In this document: positions 33,572 to 40,468 of the stretch, piece by piece
Layout: every line of letters starts with the position of its first letter
How positions within the stretch are numbered: the first letter of the stretch is position 1
DNA from: Bacteroidota bacterium
GTDB lineage: Bacteria; Bacteroidota; Bacteroidia; Chitinophagales; Chitinophagaceae
Reading direction: 5' to 3'
Assembly: GCA_018267675.1 (NCBI GenBank)
Contig: JAFDYA010000032.1
Coordinates: 1-40,897, forward strand
DNA: 40,897 nt
Made by a program: the position numbers and the translations under genes
Notes under the pieces: generated by a model
Databases searched by the model: none
Told to the model about the DNA's origin: nothing
The model's input: the letters and a program-made list of their open reading frames with translations, nothing else

Positions 33572-34531
33572 ATGTATCGATACCTGTATTTGGTAACTTT
33601 TTTATTGCTGCAGCTATTTTCTACACCTGCACTAGCCCAAGCAGATGCCGATTGGCGGTATAAGTCCAGTTTTAATTTTGGTGGAAATCTCTATTTTTTT
33701 TCCGGGCAAGGACAAAAATTCCCAGGATGGAAAATTTTTGTTGGGGTAGGTGTATCCGCAATTAATAAACATAATTTTCTCTTTAATTATGGGCCTACGG
33801 TTGCTGTATATAGTAAATCATTAGGAGCTAATTTGAATCCCTTAAGCAACGATGTCCAGGTAGATTTTTCAAATTCTTTTACAGCGGGTGCATGGTGGGG
33901 TGATCCTTACTATAATAAATTTTTTAGAACAATTGGTAATTCAGCAGCCTATAATTTCTATACTGATGTTCGAAATGCTGTTTTACTTTCTACAATTTTC
34001 ATCTTTAATAATCACAAACGAAATCAGGCTCTTGGCGCACTAACAGGGAGTTTTGGGGACTTTACCATAAACTATTATAATGATGGCGGTGCTCCAATAG
34101 AATGGCTGACAGTTTCTGATCATTTTGATCGGTATTGGACAGGTGGACTAGGATTATTTTTTCATAATAATGATCAATTTAATAGTGTCGAATTTTTGTT
34201 TGATCAATTTACCGGCTACAAACCGATGCTTTATGAAATGTCGTCTTTATTGGGAATTCGAGTGCCCGATTATAATCTAAATGAATTGGGAGCTAGTGGA
34301 AATTTTCCTGATAATTTCAACACCTCAGCATACAATTTAAGAATAATGCCTTATCGGAATTTTGGATTCGATCTTGGTATGATAGGATCCTTGAGAACAA
34401 AGAAAGGAATACCCTTTGGTTTGCAAGATATTATTCATACTTTAGGTAATTACGCATTGCATCCAAATAATGATGCGAATAGATTTTTCCTTGGTGGTAC
34501 CTATCAAAACAATAGAGATGCAGGTTTATAA
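33572..34531 (+). CDS. Exported beta-rich protein, weakly like polymorphic toxin type 23 domain
   Basis: A 319-residue protein with a signal peptide (MYRYLYLVTFLLLQLFSTPALAQ). The rest is strand-rich with many Asn, Gly, Tyr and Phe, including FGGNLYFFSGQGQKFPGWKIFVGVG, GDFTINYYNDGGAP and HFDRYWTGGLGLFF, then FLFDQFTGYKP. The run GDF-x-x-x-YYND ... D-x-YWTGG ... FTG resembles my recollection of Bacteroidota proteins labelled 'polymorphic toxin type 23'. I cannot verify that, and an outer-membrane or secreted structural protein is equally possible. It ends inside the next gene (14-bp overlap with the lipoprotein ATG), so the two are coupled. No T9SS tail is present. Confidence 0.7.
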   Translation: MYRYLYLVTFLLLQLFSTPALAQADADWRYKSSFNFGGNLYFFSGQGQKFPGWKIFVGVGVSAINKHNFLFNYGPTVAVYSKSLGANLNPLSNDVQVDFSNSFTAGAWWGDPYYNKFFRTIGNSAAYNFYTDVRNAVLLSTIFIFNNHKRNQALGALTGSFGDFTINYYNDGGAPIEWLTVSDHFDRYWTGGLGLFFHNNDQFNSVEFLFDQFTGYKPMLYEMSSLLGIRVPDYNLNELGASGNFPDNFNTSAYNLRIMPYRNFGFDLGMIGSLRTKKGIPFGLQDIIHTLGNYALHPNNDANRFFLGGTYQNNRDAGL

Positions 34532-35225
34532 AATCAGAATAACCGTACCAATTATCCTGCTTGTATTTTTCAGTAGTTGTATTGGATTAAAGTCGGAGTT
34601 TACTCGGAATTATATTTATAATAGGGCATTATACAGCCGGGCTTTGGAATCTAGTTGTCCGTCTGGCGATACAAATCTTATTTCTCAAATTGACGTCTAT
34701 AAAACAGCTTTTCGGGAAAAGTATATAGAAGATGGAAGTATTTTGATACACGCATCTATCAATGATGCGAGTACCAGAGAAATAGTGGATTATAAACCAC
34801 CAAGAACGGGATTTGCCCAGGAAATGTATTTGGTGAAGCTAACTACAAAATGTACTGAACCAAGATGGTATTATTTCTCTGTTTGGTATCGCTATGATTT
34901 TAAAAAGAAGAAGCAACTAGTGTATGGTTTTGGAAAAGCGTATAGAGGAGTTCCCAATGAAATGGCAGGAACGATCTTTTTTGATAAAGCACTAGCAATA
35001 ACGGAGCATAGAAATGGGTTTAGTTTGGTTCCAAAGAGTGGAGAACAATTTTATTTAGTATTTGATAATATGGATTCACCTATACTCAGTATGAATCGTT
35101 TGGTCGTTGAAGCAAAAAATAAGTTTGGTGGTCCGCGGTCTTATGTGTTTAAAGTGGACGAAGCATTTAAAGGAGATTTGAATCGACTAGAATTTGTAAA
35201 GCAACAAAGTAGAACATTCAACTAG
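34518..35225 (+). CDS. Lipoprotein of unknown function, coupled to the 33572 gene
   Basis: A 235-residue lipoprotein from ATG 34518: basic start, hydrophobic IRITVPIILLVFFSSC, with the lipidated Cys at about residue 21. The mature protein is mixed alpha/beta without a recognisable domain; it contains RNYIYNRALYSRALESSCPSGD and a beta-rich central part with many aromatic residues (EPRWYYFSVWYRYDF). The start is inside the preceding coding region, overlapping it by 14 bp in another frame, and the small proline-rich gene begins 16 bp later. If the first gene is a toxin-like exported protein, this could be its partner or immunity factor; position is the only support. Confidence 0.7.
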   Translation: MQVYKIRITVPIILLVFFSSCIGLKSEFTRNYIYNRALYSRALESSCPSGDTNLISQIDVYKTAFREKYIEDGSILIHASINDASTREIVDYKPPRTGFAQEMYLVKLTTKCTEPRWYYFSVWYRYDFKKKKQLVYGFGKAYRGVPNEMAGTIFFDKALAITEHRNGFSLVPKSGEQFYLVFDNMDSPILSMNRLVVEAKNKFGGPRSYVFKVDEAFKGDLNRLEFVKQQSRTFN

Positions 35226-35241
35226 AAAAAAAGGTCCTATT

Positions 35242-35592
35242 ATGAAGTCTAAAAATTTAGTTTGTAGATTATTGAATCGTGGTAATCTGGTAGCGACACG
35301 CCAGGCTGCTATACATGAAGATTGGTCATTGTCAAGAGCCGAGGGAATGGCATCCCCACCGGCAATATTGGCTAGCGATATACCATTAACTCCGCCGCTT
35401 GCTCCAGCACCAAGTATAATCGTTAACAGTCCGACGATAGAACAGCCATTAATTGATAAGGAGGAAATGCCATTCAAACCAGCAGATGATCCGGATGAAC
35501 CACCGCTTATTTGTTGGAAACATAAACTTTACCGTCAGCGGATAGTAGATGGTGGTTTGGAACCCTATGGGCCACCGGTGGGAGATTGCTAA
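35242..35592 (+). CDS. Small proline-rich hypothetical protein
   Basis: A 116-residue frame beginning MKSKNLVCRLLNRGN, 16 bp after the lipoprotein gene. There is no signal peptide or membrane segment. The middle is rich in Pro, Ala and Ile (DIPLTPPLAPAPS), followed by acidic PADDPDEPP and a C-terminal aromatic/basic end (CWKHKLYRQR ... EPYGPPVGDC). I recognise no domain. Its last bases overlap the stop codon of the convergent ATE-like gene. It might be a third member of the 33572 cassette or a spurious frame; the close same-strand spacing favours a gene. Confidence 0.5.
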   Translation: MKSKNLVCRLLNRGNLVATRQAAIHEDWSLSRAEGMASPPAILASDIPLTPPLAPAPSIIVNSPTIEQPLIDKEEMPFKPADDPDEPPLICWKHKLYRQRIVDGGLEPYGPPVGDC

Positions 35593-36296
35593 GTAGCTCG
35601 TTGATTTTGTTGTGCGTTATCCTGGCATATTGCTAGGAGAATACTGGGAGTAAAAGGCAACCATAAGGCTACACCGGGATGCCAGAGTTCCACTCGATGG
35701 CTTCCTACGTCTAGCTTATAATCAAACTTGGGAAAATTTAAGCCAATATAGCCAGGGTAAAAGAAAGTTTTACCGGTTCGGGCAGCGAAAGCAACACTTT
35801 CAAAATAGAGCCAGGAACCCAAACTATATTTTTTATAATCAGGATCAAAGAAGTTGAGAATCCCCGCACAACTATCAAAACCCTCATCAAAATACCCAAC
35901 AGCGATTAGTTTTCCATTGTCCCGGACTTCCCACATTCGCCCAGGGAAAAAATCGGTGTCCGCATTTCCATAAAGGCAAGTCTGAACAGAGTCGTGGCCA
36001 TCAAAATTGATAAAGATTCTATATTGGGAATAAAGGGCTTCAATTTCTTCAGAATTCTTTGCCGGATGTAGTTGAAGCTCAAATAGTTTGTTACGGCTCC
36101 GTAGCTTTTTTAATTGCTTATGTTGTTCAAAACCATCTAGTAAAACCCGAGCCCAAATTACCGGTATTACAGTGTTGTTATCCGTATGTGCATAGTTGGT
36201 TGTGAACAAATTCTGCTGCATCCGATAGTATCCAAAGCCCAACATTACATCGAGTCGTTCTGGCGCTAATGGGCTATGAAGAGCAAGGAAATTCAA
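35589..36296 (-). CDS. ATE/Bpt-like aminoacyl-tRNA-protein transferase, start uncertain
   Basis: A 235-residue protein with the ATE/Bpt C-terminal GNAT-like domain: LYSQYRIFINFDGHDSV, MWEVRDNGKLIAVGYFDEG, ILNFFDPDYKKYSLGSWLYFESVAFAARTG, FFYPGYIGLNFPKFDYK. This corresponds to the D-P-x-x-x-x-YSLG ... YLGY ... MxYK block of leucyl/arginyl-tRNA-protein transferases, which add an amino acid to protein N-termini (N-degron pathway). The N-terminal cysteine motif of Bpt is not evident. The frame has no ATG before the conserved APERLDVMLGFGYYRM segment: I use TTG 36296, limited by an in-frame TAA near 36330; ATG 36245 would cut conserved residues. A frameshift upstream is possible. It is 215 bp downstream of murI. 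Confidence 0.65.
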   Translation of the reverse strand: MNFLALHSPLAPERLDVMLGFGYYRMQQNLFTTNYAHTDNNTVIPVIWARVLLDGFEQHKQLKKLRSRNKLFELQLHPAKNSEEIEALYSQYRIFINFDGHDSVQTCLYGNADTDFFPGRMWEVRDNGKLIAVGYFDEGFDSCAGILNFFDPDYKKYSLGSWLYFESVAFAARTGKTFFYPGYIGLNFPKFDYKLDVGSHRVELWHPGVALWLPFTPSILLAICQDNAQQNQRAT

Positions 36297-36511
36297 GAAA
36301 CAAGCGTTTGGAAAATTCAGCGTAGATTAAGCTGGGTAAATATCGGAATAAACCCAGATTTACGGAACTATTTTATTGCTGCAAATCGGCTAGGCACAAC
36401 TAGGGGAAAAAGGGTGCTCCGATCTTTTACTAATTTATGCAGCATGCTATCATATTTGTATAGTGGTTGTACCCTAACATGAAATCCGGGATCAAGTAGG
36501 GCTAGATTTAT

Positions 36512-37336
36512 CTATTCGCTGGTAAGTACGATTTGCTTGGCACGAATAGATTGTCCTAAAAACCGAGCACCTTTTTCTTCGAAATCAGCAGCATTGTCGG
36601 TAGTAAAGAATTGAACTGTTTTTGTTTGGGTGATTTGCTTCGCAATTTCCGGATGGCGGCTTAGATAGTCTTTAAGACTTTCGGCTACAATCTGTCCTTG
36701 TCCAACCATTTGAATTGAATCGGGTAGGTGTTTGGCAATTGTGGCCGCTAACAATGGATAGTGCGTGCAGGCGAGCAAAACGGTGTCGATATCCCTGGCT
36801 TGTTGTAGCAATTGCGTCAGGTTTTCTTCAACAAGAAGATCAGCAGCGGCACTATTTTCTTCGCCGGCTTCAACCAAGGGCACCCATAGTGGACAAGCTT
36901 GCTGATAGACCGAAAGTGAAGGGAAAAATTTCTCAATTTCCAAGGGATAGGAATTGCTGTTAACGGTTCCAGAGGTGCCCAATACACCGACATGTCCACT
37001 TTTACTGAATTGCCCAATAATTTCTGCGGTAGGACGGATGACACCTAAAACCCGTTTGTCGGGAAATTTGTTGGGAAGATTCTTTTGCTGAATTGTGCGA
37101 AGCGCCTTTGCCGAAGCGGTATTACAAGCTAGGATAATGAGCGGACATCCTTGAGCAAACATCCATTGGACGGCCTCCCAAGTGTAGGCATGTATGGTAT
37201 CAAAAGAGCGATTACCATAGGGCGCACGGGCATTGTCCCCAAGATATATGTAGTCATACTCAGGCAAGGCATCTCGAATATTTCGAAATACGGTCAAGCC
37301 TCCATACCCGGAGTCGAAGATGCCGATAGGCCGCAT
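36512..37336 (-). CDS. murI: Glutamate racemase
   Basis: A 274-residue glutamate racemase: IGIFDSGYGGLTV (4-16), YLGDNARAPYG (31-41), catalytic Cys71 in LACNTASA and catalytic Cys190 in LLACTHYPLL, with GVLGTSGTVNS between them. The two cysteines act as acid and base to interconvert L- and D-glutamate for peptidoglycan synthesis in the cytoplasm. It starts 15 bp after the stop of the FAD-dependent oxidoreductase gene, so the two are probably co-transcribed from the promoter at 38669-38698. Length and motifs are normal. Confidence 0.97.
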   Translation of the reverse strand: MRPIGIFDSGYGGLTVFRNIRDALPEYDYIYLGDNARAPYGNRSFDTIHAYTWEAVQWMFAQGCPLIILACNTASAKALRTIQQKNLPNKFPDKRVLGVIRPTAEIIGQFSKSGHVGVLGTSGTVNSNSYPLEIEKFFPSLSVYQQACPLWVPLVEAGEENSAAADLLVEENLTQLLQQARDIDTVLLACTHYPLLAATIAKHLPDSIQMVGQGQIVAESLKDYLSRHPEIAKQITQTKTVQFFTTDNAADFEEKGARFLGQSIRAKQIVLTSE

Positions 37337-37351
37337 GATACGAAGATAAGA

Positions 37352-38629
37352 TTATGCTTCAGCTTTAATCGCTTCGTCGTTTTCTTTTTGCCGGTGGTCT
37401 AAAAAGCGAGCAAGTGTCCGCACGGTTTTATCAGAGTTTTTGACAAAAGGATTTGATTTATCCCAGACATATCCGGCAAGCACGGAACAGATTTGATTCA
37501 ACATATCATCATGTTGCCCTTCAGAGAAAATGATTTTAAACAAGGTACCATCATACCAAGTATCGACAAAGGTTCGGAAGACATCCACACCTGTTTGTAA
37601 TTCATCAGAATATTCTTCTTGCCAGTTCACTTGTTCTCCCCGTAGTTGGCGCACCACCAAATGAGCCGCCAATTGAGCGGAAACAGCCGCCAGCGTTACG
37701 CCAGAAGAAAATACCGGATCTAAGAATTCAGTTACGTTACCGGTGAGCACAAATCCTTTCCCAAAGAAGCTGGTCGTACCGGAACTCCATCCTTTTAGTT
37801 GTTTTGGCTCGGGCCAAACTAATTCGGGATTTCTGAAACGTTTTGCCAAGCTGGGCTCTGCTTGCAACATTGCAAATAGTTTTTCAGTTGTTGTGCCACT
37901 AAAGCCATCAAAAAATTCTTGGCTGCCAACGTAGCCAACAGAAGTTGTACCGTCACTAAAGGGGATTACCCAAATCCAGGTAGTTGGATTGTGTACGATG
38001 ATGATAATCCGATCCGGCTCGGTTGCTTCAGCGCGATTGGGATCTTTGATGTGGCTGAATAGAGCCGTGCGTGTATATTGAGTACTCGGCTTATTTAAAT
38101 TGAAAAGTGTAGGTAAAACTCTTCCATAACCGCTGCCGTCAACAATGAATTTTGCCTCAATCTCTGAGCAGGTACCGTCTTTTTCCCGAACTGTTGTGAT
38201 TGAGCTGCCATCTTCCGCCATTTCTACATTAATTACTTCCGTTTCATAGTGCAAGGGGATGCCTTTGGACACACAGACATCGGCAAGGATTTTATCAAAG
38301 TCAGCTCGTTTCACTTGCCAAGTCCAGCTCCAACCTTTAGTGAATTGTTGATCAAAGTTGAAATCGCAAAGTTTGTCTCCAGAAACGAATTTGGCACCAT
38401 TTTTTTGTTGAAAACCGGCGGCTTTTACAGCCTCCAACATACCAGCCTCGTCAAGTGCTTCCATGCAACGCGGTAATAGACTTTCGCCAATTACAAACCG
38501 AGGAAAAAGTGTTTTTTCAACAATTTCAACCTTCAAACCGTGTTGCTGCATGATGGCTGCTGAAATACTTCCGGATGGGCCGGCGCCAATAACGAGGACA
38601 TCCACCGCCCTCCTTGATGTTGCGGACAT
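37352..38629 (-). CDS. Halogenase-like FAD-dependent oxidoreductase
   Basis: A 425-residue flavoprotein: FAD motif VIGAGPSGSISA (13-24), GESLLP (48-53), GFQQKNGAKFVSG (72-84), WQVKRADFD (104-112), the VDGSGYGR block (163-170), the WIWVIP segment (218-223) that fits the WxWxIP signature of flavin-dependent halogenases, and GFVLTGNVTEFLDPVFSSGV near 320. Members are group A flavoenzymes including tryptophan/phenol halogenases and geranylgeranyl-reductase-like oxidoreductases. WxWxIP is also kept in some non-halogenating relatives, so activity is open. It shares a promoter with murI, 15 bp downstream; no biosynthetic cluster (such as flexirubin genes) is visible beside it. Confidence 0.8.
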   Translation of the reverse strand: MSATSRRAVDVLVIGAGPSGSISAAIMQQHGLKVEIVEKTLFPRFVIGESLLPRCMEALDEAGMLEAVKAAGFQQKNGAKFVSGDKLCDFNFDQQFTKGWSWTWQVKRADFDKILADVCVSKGIPLHYETEVINVEMAEDGSSITTVREKDGTCSEIEAKFIVDGSGYGRVLPTLFNLNKPSTQYTRTALFSHIKDPNRAEATEPDRIIIIVHNPTTWIWVIPFSDGTTSVGYVGSQEFFDGFSGTTTEKLFAMLQAEPSLAKRFRNPELVWPEPKQLKGWSSGTTSFFGKGFVLTGNVTEFLDPVFSSGVTLAAVSAQLAAHLVVRQLRGEQVNWQEEYSDELQTGVDVFRTFVDTWYDGTLFKIIFSEGQHDDMLNQICSVLAGYVWDKSNPFVKNSDKTVRTLARFLDHRQKENDEAIKAEA

Positions 38630-38668
38630 TATTGAGATTTAATTAGGGGTATAAATAAGTAGATGGTA

Positions 38669-38698
38669 CGAAGGTAATCCGCAATGCAACATTTCAAA
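38669..38698 (-). promoter_or_regulatory. Promoter for the FAD oxidoreductase-murI unit
   Basis: On the minus strand, TTTG (38698-38695), 18 nt spacer, TACCTTCG (38676-38669), one mismatch to TAnnTTTG. Predicted start is near 38662, giving a leader of about 33 nt. Confidence 0.5.
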
Positions 38699-38847
38699 AC
38701 TAAGTTGACGAAACTCAGAAAAATAGGATTTCAATAGCGTAGTCAATCAGGATTGCTCAGGATAAAATACTCAGCCTCGGGTTTCCGCTTTAAGATCAAG
38801 GTTAAAATATTTCCTACTCTAGAAGCAGAGGAAGTTCCAGCAAGTTG

Positions 38848-40071
38848 TTATTGTTCGAGGGTATGAATACCTCTAAACAAACGGCTCCAACGGATGCCAT
38901 GTTCACCATAACTTAACCATACAAACCAAGCTTTCCCAACAACATGGCTTTCCGGCACAAAGCCCCAATAGCGAGAGTCTAATGAGTTGTGTCGATTATC
39001 CCCCATCATCCAATAATAATCCATTTTGATGGTATAGTTGTTTGTTGCTTGACCATTGATAATGAATTGACCATTGCGTTCTTCCAATGTATTATGTTCA
39101 TACACGGTAATCAAGCGGCGGTACTCCGCGATGTTTTCGGGAGTAAGCGTAATTGTTTGTCCTTTTTTAGGAATGGTAATCGGCCCGTAATTGTCCAGAT
39201 TCCATTTGAAATGAACGGTATCATCAGGGAAAGTCCAGTTAAGTGGGCCTCCGACATAGCCTTTGGGCTGGGTGTATAAACTAAGATGTGCCACCTCGGG
39301 TGCTTTTCTAACAGCGTCCACATATTCATTCTGAAGTAGAACATTCATGGAGGTACCGGGAGGGCCGGGACGAATATCCTTGTCCGGGTTTAGGTTGATA
39401 TGATTGGCTTCGGCTGTTTCATCACTAAAACCGCCACCCTGTTTCATGATGACGGAATATTCGTTCTTCACATGCGGAAAAACCGGAGAAGGCTGACCGT
39501 TAATGAATAGTTGACCTTCCCGCACTTCTAAGACATCTCCAGGCACGGCGACACAGCGCTTGATATAGTTGTCGGTTTTATCAACGGGCCGAGTTTGGAT
39601 ACCATTAGCAATGAGTTGGGCGCGTGGTATGAAACGAGCATAGGTATAATAGTCGTCTTGCCGAGGTCTTCCATTCTCATCAAGCAATACCGTATCACCA
39701 TCCGGAAAGTTGAAGACAACAACATCATATCGCTTGATCTCACTAAAACCAGGTAGTCGATGATAGCCCCATTGAACAGCATCGGTATAACTTTTCCCGC
39801 CAACTATCGGCATTTCATTATGGACTAAGGGGACAGCAACAGGTGTCATAGGAATCCGAGCGCCATAGTGCATTTTACTCACGAAGAGATAGTCGTTCAC
39901 CAGCATGGTACCTTCCATACTTTCTGATGGGATGGTATAGGCTTCTAAAATGAACGTGCGGATGAGCGTAGCAGCGACCACAGCAAACACGCCAGCATCG
40001 AGCCACTCTCGCCAAACCGGTTTTTTCTTTTTGGGTTTATTGTCTTTTGATTTGCCGAAGAAAATGCTCAT
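38848..40071 (-). CDS. lepB: Signal peptidase I with long Bacteroidota-type insertion
   Basis: A 407-residue S26 peptidase from ATG 40071 (MSIFFGKSKDNKPKKKK, a basic cytoplasmic start before one transmembrane helix at about 25-42). Catalytic Ser51 lies in TIPSESMEGTM and the general base Lys171 in DNYIKRCVAVPGD; box E is GDNRHNSLDSRYWG (357-370). Between Lys171 and box E there are about 185 residues, against about 125 in E. coli LepB, consistent with the enlarged cap of Bacteroidota enzymes. It cleaves Sec and T9SS cargo signal peptides at the periplasmic face. A longer frame begins 30 codons upstream but adds a non-family leader. The partial porX is next upstream in transcription order. Confidence 0.95.
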   Translation of the reverse strand: MSIFFGKSKDNKPKKKKPVWREWLDAGVFAVVAATLIRTFILEAYTIPSESMEGTMLVNDYLFVSKMHYGARIPMTPVAVPLVHNEMPIVGGKSYTDAVQWGYHRLPGFSEIKRYDVVVFNFPDGDTVLLDENGRPRQDDYYTYARFIPRAQLIANGIQTRPVDKTDNYIKRCVAVPGDVLEVREGQLFINGQPSPVFPHVKNEYSVIMKQGGGFSDETAEANHINLNPDKDIRPGPPGTSMNVLLQNEYVDAVRKAPEVAHLSLYTQPKGYVGGPLNWTFPDDTVHFKWNLDNYGPITIPKKGQTITLTPENIAEYRRLITVYEHNTLEERNGQFIINGQATNNYTIKMDYYWMMGDNRHNSLDSRYWGFVPESHVVGKAWFVWLSYGEHGIRWSRLFRGIHTLEQ

Positions 40072-40092
40072 AGTTGCTGATACAAGGTTGGC

Positions 40093-40100
40093 CAAAAATA
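40093..40100 (-). promoter_or_regulatory. -7 element for lepB
   Basis: On the minus strand, TATTTTTG (40100-40093) matches TAnnTTTG exactly. Predicted start is near 40086, about 15 nt before the ATG at 40071; this supports that start. No good -33 is visible. Confidence 0.35.
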
Positions 40101-40225
40101 GGCGATGCCGGTTGGTATTTGTAGTGATGGGTGTTGAAGGCGCGGATTTTTTAACAATCATCTCGGCGCTGAATTATTCAGAAGAAACAAGGTCGATGTG
40201 TTCCGGCTCAATTTTTTTATATCAA

Positions 40226-40246
40226 AAGCTTTTTTGGCAAAAGCTT
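40226..40246. repeat. 8-bp perfect hairpin between porX and lepB
   Basis: AAGCTTTT (40226-40233) pairs with AAAAGCTT (40239-40246) across a five-base loop. It lies 220 bp downstream of the porX stop, without a convincing U-tract. The remainder of the gap 40101-40468 contains no supported gene. Confidence 0.4.
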
Positions 40247-40468
40247 AAGCTCAAGTCTTGGGTTTCTGAATAGTCCATTGTGTTTTTGAGTTCACTGAAT
40301 CTATTTGTCGCAATAGCCTACGACAATCCATTTTCATCAACATGGTGCATTTCCTATTTCATCTTGATTAAAATTTCAAGGAAAAAGTAGCAAAAATTGA
40401 AGGGAAACAATACCCACAATCTTTCATTGCCAGAAAGTCGATAGCACCAATTGGATTTAAGGACTAGT

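Noticed and set aside
33572..35225. Firm polymorphic toxin/immunity pair
   Set aside because: The toxin resemblance is from memory and unverified, no delivery domain is fused, and the lipoprotein has no known immunity fold; reported only as a possibility.
35187..35477. Minus-strand frame opposite the small proline-rich gene
   Set aside because: It overlaps the ends of two plus-strand genes and has no recognisable domain; the plus frame has better spacing.
40223..40246. Hairpin as porX terminator
   Set aside because: 220 bp past the stop and lacking a U-tract; kept only as a repeat.
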